From Pseudomonas sp. F(2018) (GTDB lineage: Bacteria > Pseudomonadota > Gammaproteobacteria > Pseudomonadales > Pseudomonadaceae), in assembly GCF_005508865.1 (NCBI RefSeq), contig NZ_SCOM01000001.1, positions 558,001 to 622,000 on the forward strand: a stretch of 64,000 nt of DNA, in the 5' to 3' direction. Shown here one piece after another: positions 1 through 9,282 of the stretch. Under the pieces are notes generated by a model. The model made no database searches. It was not told where the DNA came from and saw only the letters and a list, made by a program, of their open reading frames with translations. Position 1 is the stretch's first letter. The number at the start of each line of letters is the position of its first letter. A program made the translations under genes and the position numbers.

Positions 1-297
1 GCCTTTGGTTTCGATCACTTCACCAGTGTTCGGGTTCTTGTACTGCTTGACCTTGCGTGCGCGCTTGCCGCCAGCAGGCTTGGCCGGCCGAGCGGTCTTG
101 CCGCCTTTGGCACCTTCCGGATCGAGCAGGGCGATGATGTCACGCAGGGATTTCTGGTATTCGCCCATCAGGGTGCGCAGTTTGCCTTCGAACTCCAGTT
201 CTTTCTTCAGCTTGTCGTCCTGCGACAGATTCTTCAGGCGCTCTTGCAGCTCTTTGATGGCTTCTTCAGTGGCGCGGTATTCGTTGATCAGAGACAT
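1..297 (-). CDS. mvaT: MvaT, H-NS-like nucleoid protein (3' end off the window)
   Basis: This is a global xenogeneic silencer that binds AT-rich DNA in Pseudomonas. The 99 codons present begin MSLINEYRATEEAI and form the charged N-terminal coiled coil used for dimer and higher-order assembly (about residues 1-60). A basic Ala/Pro/Lys linker (about 62-85) follows, then the start of the DNA-binding domain (RKVKQYKNPNTGEVIETKG). The last ~25 residues, including the rest of the DNA-contacting loop, lie beyond the left edge. The family is about 124 residues, so the gene is cut by the window and not broken. Identification is by direct recognition of the well-known MvaT sequence. Confidence 0.95.
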   Translation of the reverse strand, partial: MSLINEYRATEEAIKELQERLKNLSQDDKLKKELEFEGKLRTLMGEYQKSLRDIIALLDPEGAKGGKTARPAKPAGGKRARKVKQYKNPNTGEVIETKG

Positions 298-611
298 GTT
301 GTTTTCCCAGTGGCCAGTTGCAGTAGTAAGTAGGTCAATAATAGACAGCGCTAATGGGCAAGTAAACAAGTCGGAAAAGTTTTGCGGGAATTATCTGCGG
401 GTATCTATTCGAGCAATGAGCGGCAGTGGCAAGTAGCGCTAGTTTGTTTCACCATTTGTGCAGCCGCATGACCATTCATTATGGCGGCCCTGAATAGTTG
501 AGCTGTGCAAGTTATGGCTCAATCGGCTGGGGCCGCGCCGGTGAGGGAAGTACTGAAGTTTCATCCGGCTGCGGCTAGAATGGCGCCTCGCAAAGTTCTG
601 GAGTTCCCCAC
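298..611. other. Divergent intergenic region mvaT / purU
   Basis: This 314-base stretch has no credible gene. A 143-codon open frame across 5-436 is antisense to mvaT and has no protein-like composition. The mvaT side is AT-rich and holds the promoter noted separately. The purU side has a GGAG ribosome-binding sequence just before the start at 612. I see no strong purU promoter and no riboswitch-like structure. Confidence 0.6.
338..366 (-). promoter_or_regulatory. Probable sigma-70 promoter of mvaT
   Basis: Reading the minus strand, TTTACT (361-366) is followed after 17 bases by TATTAT (338-343), about 40 bases before the mvaT start codon. The surrounding 300-430 stretch is clearly more AT-rich than the rest of the window, as expected for mvaT control regions, which are often autoregulated by AT-rich binding. 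This is inferred from sequence only. Confidence 0.5.
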
Positions 612-1463
612 ATGCGCACTTTTCGGCTGGTGATCGCCTGCCCGGACCGCGTTGGCATCGTCGCCAAGGTCAGTAATTTTCTGGCTACCTACAATGGCTG
701 GATAACTGAGGCCAGCCACCACTCGGATAACCAGAGTGGCTGGTTCTTCATGCGCCATGAGATCCGCGCCGACTCTCTGCCTTTCGATCTGGACGGTTTT
801 CGCCAGGCGTTCGGCCCCATTGCCCGTGAGTTCTCCATGGAGTGGCGGATCACCGATTCCGCGCAGAAGAAACGCGTGGTGCTGATGGCCAGTCGCGAGT
901 CGCATTGCCTGGCCGATCTCCTGCACCGCTGGCACAGCGATGAGCTGGACTGCGAGATTCCCTGCGTGATCTCCAACCACAACGACCTGCGCAGCATGGT
1001 CGAGTGGCATGGCATTCCGTTCCACCATGTGCCGGTCGACCCCAAGGACAAGGCGCCCGCCTTTGCCGAGGTCTCGCGCCTGGTCGGTGAGTACCGGGCT
1101 GACGTGGTAGTGCTCGCCCGCTACATGCAGATACTGCCGCCGCAGCTGTGCCAGGAATACGCCGGGCGGGTGATCAACATCCACCACAGCTTCCTGCCGT
1201 CCTTCGTCGGCGCCAAGCCTTACCACCAGGCCTCGCTGCGTGGCGTCAAGCTGATTGGCGCCACCTGTCACTATGTCACCGAGGAGCTGGATGCCGGCCC
1301 TATCATCGAGCAGGACGTGGTGAGGGTGACCCATCGCGACAGCATCGAAGACATGGTGCGCTTGGGCAAGGATGTAGAGAAGATGGCGCTGGCCCGTGGC
1401 CTGCGTTATCACCTGGAAGACCGGGTGCTGGTGCATGACAACAAGACGGTAGTCTTCGACTGA
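612..1463 (+). CDS. purU: Formyltetrahydrofolate deformylase PurU
   Basis: Hydrolyses 10-formyl-THF to formate and THF, balancing the one-carbon pool and supplying formate for PurT. The 283 residues show an N-terminal ACT domain (about 1-80; begins RLVIACPDRVGIVAKV), where the family senses Met/Gly. A formyltransferase-fold domain follows (about 87-283). The catalytic Asn-His-Asp set is visible: N189 and H191 in the INIHHSFLP motif and D228 in ELDAGPII. Length is normal for the family. The start is preceded by GGAG. A small downstream gene follows after 16 bases and may be co-transcribed. Confidence 0.96.
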   Translation: MRTFRLVIACPDRVGIVAKVSNFLATYNGWITEASHHSDNQSGWFFMRHEIRADSLPFDLDGFRQAFGPIAREFSMEWRITDSAQKKRVVLMASRESHCLADLLHRWHSDELDCEIPCVISNHNDLRSMVEWHGIPFHHVPVDPKDKAPAFAEVSRLVGEYRADVVVLARYMQILPPQLCQEYAGRVINIHHSFLPSFVGAKPYHQASLRGVKLIGATCHYVTEELDAGPIIEQDVVRVTHRDSIEDMVRLGKDVEKMALARGLRYHLEDRVLVHDNKTVVFD

Positions 1464-1479
1464 CCGTCAGGAGGCGAGG

Positions 1480-1665
1480 ATGAAACGAGGTACGGCTACG
1501 CCACCGCCCACCCTGGGTGAGGGCTGTCTGCAGCGTTACGATCCCGAGGCCTTGAGCGAAACCGACGGCACCGAGTTTCCCGATGCCGCCGAACTCTGGC
1601 AGCGCCTGCAACAAGCGCCGGAGGGTGAAGATGAGTCGGCGCAGGAGACTCCCGCGCCGGACTGA
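1480..1665 (+). CDS. Small conserved-type hypothetical protein (61 aa)
   Basis: I do not recognise a family. The acidic, Pro/Glu-rich 61-residue product (MKRGTATPPPTLGEGC...) has no membrane segment or signal peptide. It is supported mainly by an excellent AGGAGG ribosome-binding sequence six bases before the ATG and by its position 16 bases after purU. Its stop codon abuts the convergent chemoreceptor gene (1665/1666), leaving no room for a terminator between them. The C-terminal half is very acidic and probably disordered. It could still be a chance frame. Confidence 0.55.
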   Translation: MKRGTATPPPTLGEGCLQRYDPEALSETDGTEFPDAAELWQRLQQAPEGEDESAQETPAPD

Positions 1666-3540
1666 TCAGATGCGGAAGCTGTCGACCAGCTGCTTCAGGC
1701 GCGAGGCCTGTTGCTCCAGATCGCCGCAGGCACGCAGGGTGGCCTGCAGGTTCTCCACGCCTTCCTGGTTGAGGGTGTTGATCTCGGTGATGTCCATGTT
1801 CAGCGAGTCGACCACGGCGGTCTGCTCCTCGGTGGCGGTGGCCACCGACTGGTTCATGCCATCGATCTCGCCGATACGCTGGGTCACGCTGCCCAGGCGC
1901 TCGCCGGCCTGGTTGGCGATGGTCACGCTCTCCTCGCTGTAGCGCTGGCTCTCGGTCATGGTGGACACCGAGTCGCGGGCGTCCACCTGCAGGCCTTCGA
2001 TCATCTTCTGGATTTCCTGGGCCGACTCCTGGGTGCGGTGGGCCAGGTTGCGTACCTCGTCCGCTACCACGGCGAAGCCACGTCCGGCCTCGCCGGCACG
2101 GGCCGCCTCGATGGCCGCGTTGAGTGCCAGCAGGTTGGTCTGCTCGGAGATGCTCTTGATCACCTCGAGGATCTGGCCGATATCCACCGTCTTGCTGTTC
2201 AGCGTCTCGATATTGCGGCACGAGGCGCTGATCTTCTCCGACAGCTCGTTCATCGCCACGATGGTCTTTTGCAGCACCTGGCTGCCGTCCTCGGCCAGGT
2301 GACGGGCGTCGGAGGCCTGGTGCGAGGCGTCGGCGGCGTTGCGTGCAATTTCCTGGGCGGCGGCGCCCAGCTCGTTGATCGCCGCGGCCACGCTGTTGGT
2401 GCGGCTGGCCTGCTCATCGGAGTTGGCCATCGACGAGTTGGAGGCGTTGACCACAAGCTTGGCCACTTCATTGAGCTGCTGAGTGGCCGAGGACACCTCG
2501 CGAATCGAGCCGTGAATACGCTCGACGAACTGGTTGAAGGACGAGGCTAGCTCGCCGAACTCATCGCGGCTCTGCACGCTCAGGCGCTTGGTCAGATCAC
2601 CCTCGCCCTGGGCGATGTCGCGCATGGCCTTGCCCATCACCAGCAGCGGCTGCATCAGCACGCGGATCAGCATGCCCAGCAGGAACATGATGATGACCAC
2701 GGCGATGATGGTGGCGATGATCGCCGAGGCACGGAATTCGTGCAGGGTGGCGTAGGCCTTGTCCTTGTCGATGGACAGGCCGACGTACCAGGTGACCGAG
2801 GGCAGGCCCTTGACCTGGGTGAAGGTGAGCAGGCGCTCGACGCCGTCCAGTTCGACTTCGGACAGCTCGCTGCGGATCTGTGGGGTGTTCTGCGGGTAGA
2901 CCTCGCGCAGGGTCTTCATCACCAGGTCCTTGTTCGGATGGACCAGGATCTTGCCGTCGGCGCTGACCAGGAAGGCATAGCCCAGGCCGCCGAAGTCCAG
3001 CGAGTTGATGATCTGCACCAGCGTATCCAGGCTCAGGTCACCGCCGACCACGCCACTGCTGCCCGCGGGGGTGGCGATGGTGATGATCAGCTTGCTGGTG
3101 GCGGCGTCCATGTAGGGTTCGGTCAGGGTCGAGCCCCCGGCGCTCATGGCGTCCTTGTACCAGGGACGGGTTCGCGGGTCATAGTCGGCCGGCATCTCGC
3201 TTTCCGGGCGCATGGTGAAGGTGCCGTCCGCCGAGCCCAGGTAGGTGAAGGCGAAAGTCGAGGCCGGTGCCTTGCGTTCCAGGGTGCGGGCCAGCGTCTC
3301 GGGAGTGTCGTCCTGCACGCTCTGGGCGACGTTCTCCACCAGCAGGATGCGGCCGGACAGCCAGTTCTGAATATTGCTTGCCGTGACTTCGCCCAGGCTG
3401 CGCAACTCGTCTTCCAGATCTTCCCGGATGGCATTGCGTTGCAAGTAGTCGTTGTACAGGGTGAACAGGGAGAAGGCGGCGATTACCACCAGTGAGGCGG
3501 CGAGCAGGATCTTGTGGCTGAACTTCAGATTCTGGGTCAT
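1666..3540 (-). CDS. Methyl-accepting chemotaxis protein, PctA/PctB/PctC type
   Basis: Inner-membrane chemoreceptor signalling to CheA/CheW. In its 624 residues: TM1 at about 9-30, a periplasmic dCache domain at about 35-275, TM2 at about 280-302, HAMP to about 355, then a cytoplasmic signalling domain with the conserved hairpin tip ([20 protein letters not shown]). The dCache carries the pattern typical of amino-acid receptors (R125, W127, Y128, Y143, D168), and the whole protein resembles P. aeruginosa PctA. Amino acids are therefore the likely ligands. The start at 3540 ([10 protein letters not shown]) matches PctA-family starts; the upstream in-frame ATG would add 42 unlikely residues. 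There is no CheR-binding pentapeptide at the C terminus. Confidence 0.93.
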   Translation of the reverse strand: MTQNLKFSHKILLAASLVVIAAFSLFTLYNDYLQRNAIREDLEDELRSLGEVTASNIQNWLSGRILLVENVAQSVQDDTPETLARTLERKAPASTFAFTYLGSADGTFTMRPESEMPADYDPRTRPWYKDAMSAGGSTLTEPYMDAATSKLIITIATPAGSSGVVGGDLSLDTLVQIINSLDFGGLGYAFLVSADGKILVHPNKDLVMKTLREVYPQNTPQIRSELSEVELDGVERLLTFTQVKGLPSVTWYVGLSIDKDKAYATLHEFRASAIIATIIAVVIIMFLLGMLIRVLMQPLLVMGKAMRDIAQGEGDLTKRLSVQSRDEFGELASSFNQFVERIHGSIREVSSATQQLNEVAKLVVNASNSSMANSDEQASRTNSVAAAINELGAAAQEIARNAADASHQASDARHLAEDGSQVLQKTIVAMNELSEKISASCRNIETLNSKTVDIGQILEVIKSISEQTNLLALNAAIEAARAGEAGRGFAVVADEVRNLAHRTQESAQEIQKMIEGLQVDARDSVSTMTESQRYSEESVTIANQAGERLGSVTQRIGEIDGMNQSVATATEEQTAVVDSLNMDITEINTLNQEGVENLQATLRACGDLEQQASRLKQLVDSFRI

Positions 3541-3667
3541 GGTCACTTGCGTCCGGTAATGTCTGGCAGCAGTCTTATTGGGTGGCTGTGCGAAGACGCA
3601 CGAGCGCTCAGTTACACCACCTATAGCGACATAACTGCAGTAAAGCTTTAGCCCGAGGGATGGCAAG

Positions 3668-5164
3668 ATGTCGGTAGTCGATTCTTTTGTTCTTGGCGCT
3701 GACCCTCAGGGCCAGCCGATCGCCCAGGCTCTGCGCTTGGCCAACCGTCACGGCCTGGTGGCTGGCGCGACGGGCACGGGCAAGACGGTGACCCTGCAGC
3801 GCCTGGCCGAGGCGTTCAGCGATGCCGGTGTGGCGGTGTTCGCTGCCGACATAAAGGGCGACCTGTGCGGTCTGGGTGCGCCGGGCAATCCCCAGGGCAA
3901 GGTGGCGGAGCGAATCGCCGGCATGCCCTGGCTGAACCACAGCCCGCGGTCTTACCCGGTCACCCTGTGGGACGTGGCGGGCAAGAGCGGTCACCCGCTG
4001 CGCACCACCCTGAGCGAGATGGGCCCACTGTTGCTGGGCAACCTGCTGGAGCTGACGGACAGCCAGCAGGCCGCCCTGTATGCCGCCTTCCAGGTGGCCG
4101 ACCGCGAAGGCCTGCTGCTGCTCGATCTGAAAGATCTCAAGGCCTTGCTCAATCACCTCAAGGATCATCCCGAGATGCTCGGTGAGGACCGTGCGCTGTT
4201 TGCCGGCGCCTCCTCCCAGGCGTTGTTGCGCCGCCTGGCGACCCTGGAGCAGCAAGGCGCCGAGGCGCTGTTCGGCGAGCCGGCACTGCAGCTGGAAGAC
4301 ATCCTGCATCCCGATCGCGACGGCCGCGGGCGCATCCATTTGCTGGACGCCAGTCGCCTGGTGCACGAGGCGCCCAAGGTCTACGCGACCTTCCTGTTGT
4401 GGCTGCTGGCCGAGCTGTTCGAGCAGCTGCCAGAGCGGGGTGATGCCGACAAACCGGTGCTGGCGCTGTTCTTCGACGAGGCGCACCTGCTCTTCGCCGA
4501 CACGCCCAAGGCCTTGCAGGAACGCCTGGAGCAAGTGGTGCGGCTGATTCGCTCCAAGGGTGTCGGCGTCTACTTCGTCACCCAGTCGCCCAGCGATCTG
4601 CCGGATGAGGTGCTGGCCCAGCTCGGCCTGCGCATCCAGCACGGCCTGCGCGCCTTCACCGCCAAGGAGCAGAAGTCGTTGCGCGCCGTGGCCGACGGCT
4701 TCCGCCCCAATCCGGCGTTCGACAGCCTGAGCGTGCTCACCGAGCTGGGCATCGGCGAGGCGCTGGTGGGGACTCTGGAGGAAAAGGGCACGCCGGCCAT
4801 GGTCCAGCGCGTGGCCATCGCGCCGCCGCAGTCGCGTATCGGGCCGCTGAACGAGGCTGAACGAGCGCAGCTGCTGCGGACCTCGCCCCAGGCGGGTCGC
4901 TATGATCGGCCGGTGGATCGCGAGTCGGCTTACGAGCTGCTTATGGCTCGTGCCGCCCAGGCACCGACAGAGGCCTCTGCCGGTAAAGCCGGCAAGGCGA
5001 CTCCGGTGGAAGAGGGTGGGTTGGGTGGCATGGCAGGCGAGCTGCTGGGCAGTCTGGCCAGCCAGGTAATGAAGACTGCCGTACGCCAGGCGGCCAATCA
5101 GATCGGCCGACAGCTGGTGCGCGGTTTGATGGGGTCTCTGTTGGGTGGTAGTCGCCGCCGCTGA
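3668..5164 (+). CDS. HerA-like P-loop ATPase (DUF853/YjgR family)
   Basis: A 498-residue ATPase of the HerA/FtsK-like group. Walker A GATGTGKT is at 33-40 and Walker [13 protein letters not shown] at about 264-275. An arginine-rich region after it ([17 protein letters not shown]) matches the sensor region of the family. The C-terminal ~60 residues are a Gly/Ala-rich tail (from about 440) ending in GSRRR. The YjgR family is widespread but its cellular role is not established; no NurA-like nuclease gene lies next to it here. It is divergent from the chemoreceptor. Confidence 0.88.
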   Translation: MSVVDSFVLGADPQGQPIAQALRLANRHGLVAGATGTGKTVTLQRLAEAFSDAGVAVFAADIKGDLCGLGAPGNPQGKVAERIAGMPWLNHSPRSYPVTLWDVAGKSGHPLRTTLSEMGPLLLGNLLELTDSQQAALYAAFQVADREGLLLLDLKDLKALLNHLKDHPEMLGEDRALFAGASSQALLRRLATLEQQGAEALFGEPALQLEDILHPDRDGRGRIHLLDASRLVHEAPKVYATFLLWLLAELFEQLPERGDADKPVLALFFDEAHLLFADTPKALQERLEQVVRLIRSKGVGVYFVTQSPSDLPDEVLAQLGLRIQHGLRAFTAKEQKSLRAVADGFRPNPAFDSLSVLTELGIGEALVGTLEEKGTPAMVQRVAIAPPQSRIGPLNEAERAQLLRTSPQAGRYDRPVDRESAYELLMARAAQAPTEASAGKAGKATPVEEGGLGGMAGELLGSLASQVMKTAVRQAANQIGRQLVRGLMGSLLGGSRRR

Positions 5165-5175
5165 ATATTGGCGCC

Positions 5176-5200
5176 GCTGTTCGGGCTTGGTCTGAACAGC
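5176..5200. terminator. Possible bidirectional stem-loop between convergent genes
   Basis: GCTGTTC (5176-5182) pairs with GAACAGC (5194-5200) between the stop of the ATPase gene and the stop of the converging small gene. No T-run follows on either strand, so termination is a guess from position. Confidence 0.35.
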
Positions 5201-5209
5201 GAATATCGA

Positions 5210-5404
5210 CTATTCGGCTTCGCGGGCCCGCTCGATCTTTTGCAGTTCCTGTTGAAACGCCTGATCCAGCAGGCTCTGTTTCTTGCGCCAGGGCTTGCGC
5301 TCGGGGTCCGGTTGGGCCGCGTAGGTAATCACCTCGCCGCCATAAACATCCTTGTAACGCTGCGCCTGACGCTCCAGTTCGGCGCGCAGTTCGTCTTTCG
5401 TCAC
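5210..5404 (-). CDS. Small charged hypothetical protein (64 aa)
   Basis: No named function. From a GTG start at 5404 the product begins TKDELRAELERQAQRYKDVYGGEV and ends KIERAREAE. It is highly charged and predicted mostly helical, with a central YAAQPDPERKPWRKKQS segment rich in Pro/Arg/Lys. The GTG is favoured because the reading frame becomes protein-like exactly there. The upstream in-frame ATG at 5479 would add 25 residues (MHHLFLTNFDTVER...) with unlike composition. I recall similar short proteins in other pseudomonads but cannot confirm it here. Confidence 0.6.
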   Translation of the reverse strand: MTKDELRAELERQAQRYKDVYGGEVITYAAQPDPERKPWRKKQSLLDQAFQQELQKIERAREAE

Positions 5405-5650
5405 ATGTTCACCAGGTTGACTGGAAGGCCATGACGGCCTTTCCACGGTATCGAAGTTTGTTAAGAAAAGGTGATGCAATTATAGCGATCGGTTCTTTCG
5501 TTTCCATCGCTCGTAAGTGCTCACCACAATTATTGGAAGCCGCGTGGCACGGTGAGTTCAGTAAATCTGACCGCTTCGGCAAGTTGCTCTTCGACAAACT
5601 ACCTATGCAGCACTTCCTATGCTGAATGGTGTGTGGGGGCGGAGAGCGAT

Positions 5651-5815
5651 ATGAAAAAGTGGCAATGCGTCATTTGCGGCTTCATCTATGACGAGGCCTT
5701 GGGCTGGCCGGACGAGGGCATCGCGCCGGGAACCCGCTGGGAGGACGTGCCGGCGGACTGGCTCTGCCCCGACTGCGGTGCGGCCAAGGCCGATTTCGAG
5801 ATGATCGAACTGTGA
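5651..5815 (+). CDS. rubA: Rubredoxin
   Basis: One-iron electron carrier of 54 residues. The two knuckles are C6-x2-C9 and C39-x2-C42, with the usual aromatic core residues (W4, Y13, W30, W38). Normal length. It hands electrons to alkane hydroxylase or to oxygen/ROS-reducing partners in the family. The reductase-like gene lies immediately downstream on the opposite strand, so the two are neighbours but convergent. The ATG at 5651 is chosen because upstream in-frame residues are unlike any rubredoxin. A GGAG lies about 7 bases upstream. Confidence 0.95.
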   Translation: MKKWQCVICGFIYDEALGWPDEGIAPGTRWEDVPADWLCPDCGAAKADFEMIEL

Positions 5816-5848
5816 CCGAGTCGCGGCCCCTCTGCACTAGCGACGATC

Positions 5849-7105
5849 CTACGCCGCCGGTACCGGCAGCAACTCCTTCAGCGGTCGGCTGTCGTCGGCC
5901 AGCTGCTCGGCCGTCACGGCGATGCCTTCGGCCACCAGGCGCTTGGCGGCGATGAAGTCCTGCGGGCGGTTGACCGTGTCGGCCGCCAGGACCTTGCCGT
6001 CCTTGAGATAGAAGGCGCTGAAGCTGTTGGTCTGCGGTTCGCCGCGCAGCACCAGGCGCTCAAAGCCTTCGGACAGGCCGACCATCTTCAGCTTCAGTTC
6101 GTACTGGTCGGACCAGAACCATGGCACCGAGGCATAGGCCTTGAGCTTACCGGCCATGCCGGCAGCGGCCACCCGCGATTGCTCCAGGGCGTTGGGCACC
6201 GACTCCAGGCGCAGGCGGCGGCCCAGCAGCGGGTTGGGGTGGTTGGTGCAGTCGCCGGCGGCGTGGATGTCCGGATCGCTGGTCTGCGCGTATTCGTTGA
6301 CCAGGATGCCGTTGTCCACCTCAAGCCCGGCCTCGGCGGCCAGTTCGGTGTTGGCGATCAGGCCGATGCCGACCACCACCAGGTCGGTCTCCAGGCGGCT
6401 GCCGTCGGCGCAGATCACCGCGCTGACCGCCTCGCCAGTCACCTCCAGATCGGCCACCTGCACGTTGGTGCGGATATCCACGCCGGCCTCGCGGTGCTTG
6501 CGCTCGTAGTAGGCCGACAGCTCGGCCGCAGTGACCCGCTGCAGCACTCGCGGCAGCGCCTCCAGCACGGTGACCTGCAGGCCCTGGGCGACAGCCGCGG
6601 CCGCCACCTCCAGGCCGATGTAGCCGCCGCCGACGATGGCCAGGCGCTTGCCGGCCGCCATCTGTGCACGGATCAGCTCCACGTCGTCGAGGGTACGCAG
6701 GTAGTGGAAGTTGGCGCAGCGCTCGGCGGCCGCGGCATTCGGTACGCTCAGCGGGCGCGGACGACCGCCGGTGGCGATGGCCAGCTTGTCGTAGGCCAGC
6801 TGCTTGCCGTCGGCCAGTTCCAGGCGCTTGTTGGCGCGGTCGATGCGCAGCACCCGCACGCCGCCGAAGAACTCCACGTTGGCCTTGTCGTAGGCCAGCT
6901 GCGGACGGATCGACAGGCTGCTCTTCTCCACGCTGCCGGCCAGGTAGGCCTTGGACAGCGGCGGACGGTGGTAGGGCAGGTGCGCCTCCTCGCCGAGCAG
7001 CAGGATGCGGCCCTTCCAGCCCTCGTTGCGCAGGGCGATGGCCAGTTCGCCGCCGGCGTGGCCGGCACCGATGATGATGGCGATGGAGGATGCAGCGTCG
7101 GTCAT
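5849..7105 (-). CDS. FAD-dependent ferredoxin/rubredoxin reductase
   Basis: NAD(P)H-dependent flavoprotein of 418 residues with the putidaredoxin/rhodocoxin/rubredoxin reductase layout. An N-terminal FAD motif IIGAGHAGGELA (about 11-22) is followed by the RPPLSKAYL segment, the second nucleotide motif IVGGGYIGLEVAAAA (about 159-173), the IHAAGDC motif (about 283-289) and a C-terminal reductase domain. It probably reduces the rubredoxin encoded 33 bases beyond its 3' end, although it could serve a [2Fe-2S] ferredoxin instead. The start at 7105 fits the FAD motif position. Confidence 0.88.
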   Translation of the reverse strand: MTDAASSIAIIIGAGHAGGELAIALRNEGWKGRILLLGEEAHLPYHRPPLSKAYLAGSVEKSSLSIRPQLAYDKANVEFFGGVRVLRIDRANKRLELADGKQLAYDKLAIATGGRPRPLSVPNAAAAERCANFHYLRTLDDVELIRAQMAAGKRLAIVGGGYIGLEVAAAAVAQGLQVTVLEALPRVLQRVTAAELSAYYERKHREAGVDIRTNVQVADLEVTGEAVSAVICADGSRLETDLVVVGIGLIANTELAAEAGLEVDNGILVNEYAQTSDPDIHAAGDCTNHPNPLLGRRLRLESVPNALEQSRVAAAGMAGKLKAYASVPWFWSDQYELKLKMVGLSEGFERLVLRGEPQTNSFSAFYLKDGKVLAADTVNRPQDFIAAKRLVAEGIAVTAEQLADDSRPLKELLPVPAA

Positions 7106-7217
7106 GGCGGGCTCTCGGCAGAAGAAAAAAACTGGTCGCTAGTGTATGCATCCGCGCAGCCCAAGTCCCGGCCGAAGATGCCAATCGCCATGCCGTTGTC
7201 GCAGTGCCTGTGGCAGC

Positions 7218-7597
7218 ATGGCCGCTGGTATTGCGGTCAGGGACCGCACGAAGAAAGAAGAAGCTGCACCGCAGCCGCTGAGCTGGCGCGCGGCGCAGCT
7301 GTTCTGGCTCAGGCCGGGCTCATCCGCCTCGGCGGGCCGGCGGCAAAGGTCGCCATCCAGCATCAGGACCAGGTGGTCGGCGCCGCTGGCTATTTGTGCC
7401 GTGTTTCCTGCACGCCCTCAGGTCGCCATCTTCGGCCTCAACCGTCATTTCCGCTGATCGTGCTGGCGGCTGCGCTGATCGGCGTGGAGTCGGCCACGGC
7501 GAGCCGAAGTTCAGCGCGTCGCTGACCGCCATCATTGCGGCGTTGGTCGCTGTTCTTCGCCTACCATGGTTGTGGCCCCAGGGCTTTGCCGGCGCCG
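7218..7597 (+). pseudogene. chrA: Remnant of chrA (chromate/CHR-family transporter)
   Basis: Three separated pieces resemble a long CHR-family transporter of about 450 residues. First, 7218-7379 reads as an N terminus with LFWLRPG, then continues after a shift of frame as LIRLGGPAAKVAIQHQDQV, the family's FGGPAGQIAIMH-type segment. Second, 7448-7483 encodes FPLIVLAAALIG, like the end of the first half. Third, 7501-7596 encodes EPKFSASLTAIIAALVAV and then WLWPQGFAG, like the last transmembrane region. Most of the gene between these pieces is deleted and they lie in different frames. The stretch 7106-7217 upstream holds nothing I recognise. Identification rests on recalled family motifs. Confidence 0.6.
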
Positions 7598-7692
7598 CAG
7601 TGGGCCCTCGCTGCATCTATTACGGCGTCTTTATTGACCCGATCCGGGCTTTTCTATATTTGAAGCAGAGTGGCTGAAGGCAGCAGGATTCG

Positions 7693-9282
7693 ATGAGTCA
7701 GAACGCAAATACGGATAGCGTGGATCACCGTTGGTGGCGGGGGCCGACCCTGGTGCCGCTGGCCAGGGTCTTCGTGATACTGGTCTGCGTGTCGCTGGTG
7801 GCCACCGACGGTTGGTTGATGTGGAATGCCCGCCAGGTACAGCTGCGCGAGGCCGAGATCGAAACCACCAACCTGGCCTCCGCCCTGGCGCGCCAGGCCA
7901 GCGATACCCTGAAGAAGGCCGACACCGTGCTGCTCGACCTGGTCGAACGCCTGCAGGTGGATGGCATGCAGCCGCAGCAGCTGCAGCGCCTGGAGGGCCT
8001 GATGCGCCAGCACGTGTATGAGCAGCCTGAGCTGCACGGGCTGTTCGCCTACGACCGCGACGGCAACTGGGTGGTCAATTCCTTCGGCGAGGTGCCGCCG
8101 GGCGCCAACAATGCCGATCGTGAGTATTTCCGCTATCACCGCCAGTACCCGGACGACCACGGCGCCCATGTCGGCAAGCCGGTGCGCAGCCGTACCACCG
8201 GCGACTGGATCATCCCGCTGTCGCGACGGGTGGAGGATGCCCAGGGCAACTTCGTCGGCGTGGCCCTGGCCACCATCTCCATCGACTTCTTCCGCCAGTT
8301 CTATGCCACCTTCGACATCCGCGAACACGGCAGCATCAACCTGGTGCTCAACGACGGCACCCTGCTGGTGCGCAACCCTTACCGCGAGGACCTGATCGGC
8401 GCCAGCATCGCCGGCGGGCAGATCTTCAAGACCCTGCTGCCGCAGAGCCCCACCGGTACCGCCATGCTGCCGTCGGTGATCGATGGCGTGGAGCGCATGT
8501 TCAGCTACCGGCAGATCCAGGGCTATCCGCTGGTGGTGATCGCCGCCCTGGCCGAGCAGGACATCCTCGCCGACTGGCGCGCCGACACCTCGCGCCAGTT
8601 GGTGGTGGTGATGCTGCTCGCCGCGCTGTTGGCGCTGTTCGGCTTCTACCTGCTGCGCCTGATCAAGCAGGGCCAGAAGACCGAGATCGAGCTGATGGCC
8701 ACCCGCGACGCCCTGCGCGCCTTCAACCGGCGCCTGGAACAGCAGGCGCTGGAAGACGAGCTGACGCGCCTGGCCAACCGCCGCCGCTTCATCCGCGCCC
8801 TCAGCGACGAGTTCGCCCGCGCCGCGCGCAGCCAGAAGCCGCTGGCGCTGGTGATGTTCGATGTCGACTACTTCAAACAGTACAACGATATCTACGGTCA
8901 TTCCGCCGGCGACGAATGCTTGCGCGCCGTGGCCGAGGTGATCCGTGGCGGGCAGAAACGCCCGGCGGATCTGGCGGTGCGCTATGGCGGTGAGGAGTTC
9001 TGCCTGCTGCTGCCGGAGACCGACGCCCAGGGCGCGTTGCAGGTCGCCGAGCAGGCGCGCGTGGCGCTGGAGGAGCTTGGCGTCGCGCATGCCGGCTCGC
9101 CCTGGCGCCGGCTGAGCCTGAGCGCCGGGGTCAACGTCTGCCAACCGTCCCCTAACATGGCCTCCGAGACCGGGCCGGAGCGCCTGATCCAGGGCGCCGA
9201 CAAGGCGCTGTACGCGGCCAAGGCCGCCGGCCGCGACCGCGTGGTGCTGTACGACGGCACGGTCGAGCAGCTGATCGGCTAG
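7693..9282 (+). CDS. Membrane diguanylate cyclase with periplasmic dCache sensor
   Basis: Makes cyclic-di-GMP from two GTP. The 529 residues comprise TM1 (about 22-44), a periplasmic dCache-type sensor (about 50-295), TM2 (about 302-323), a short coiled coil, and a GGDEF domain (about 350-525). The active-site motif is GGEEF at 432-436. An intact inhibitory I-site R423-P-A-D426 sits five residues upstream, so product inhibition is expected. The ligand is unknown. The last codons overlap the stop of the convergent racemase gene by three bases. Confidence 0.93.
   Translation: MSQNANTDSVDHRWWRGPTLVPLARVFVILVCVSLVATDGWLMWNARQVQLREAEIETTNLASALARQASDTLKKADTVLLDLVERLQVDGMQPQQLQRLEGLMRQHVYEQPELHGLFAYDRDGNWVVNSFGEVPPGANNADREYFRYHRQYPDDHGAHVGKPVRSRTTGDWIIPLSRRVEDAQGNFVGVALATISIDFFRQFYATFDIREHGSINLVLNDGTLLVRNPYREDLIGASIAGGQIFKTLLPQSPTGTAMLPSVIDGVERMFSYRQIQGYPLVVIAALAEQDILADWRADTSRQLVVVMLLAALLALFGFYLLRLIKQGQKTEIELMATRDALRAFNRRLEQQALEDELTRLANRRRFIRALSDEFARAARSQKPLALVMFDVDYFKQYNDIYGHSAGDECLRAVAEVIRGGQKRPADLAVRYGGEEFCLLLPETDAQGALQVAEQARVALEELGVAHAGSPWRRLSLSAGVNVCQPSPNMASETGPERLIQGADKALYAAKAAGRDRVVLYDGTVEQLIG

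Noticed and set aside
5405..5650. Possible small genes in the AT-richer gap before rubredoxin (60-codon frames on both strands)
   Set aside because: Neither has a good ribosome-binding site or protein-like pattern; the region more likely holds promoters.
6179..7525. 448-codon plus-strand frame reaching into the chrA relic
   Set aside because: Most of it is antisense to the ferredoxin reductase; only the last part coincides with one frame of the relic.
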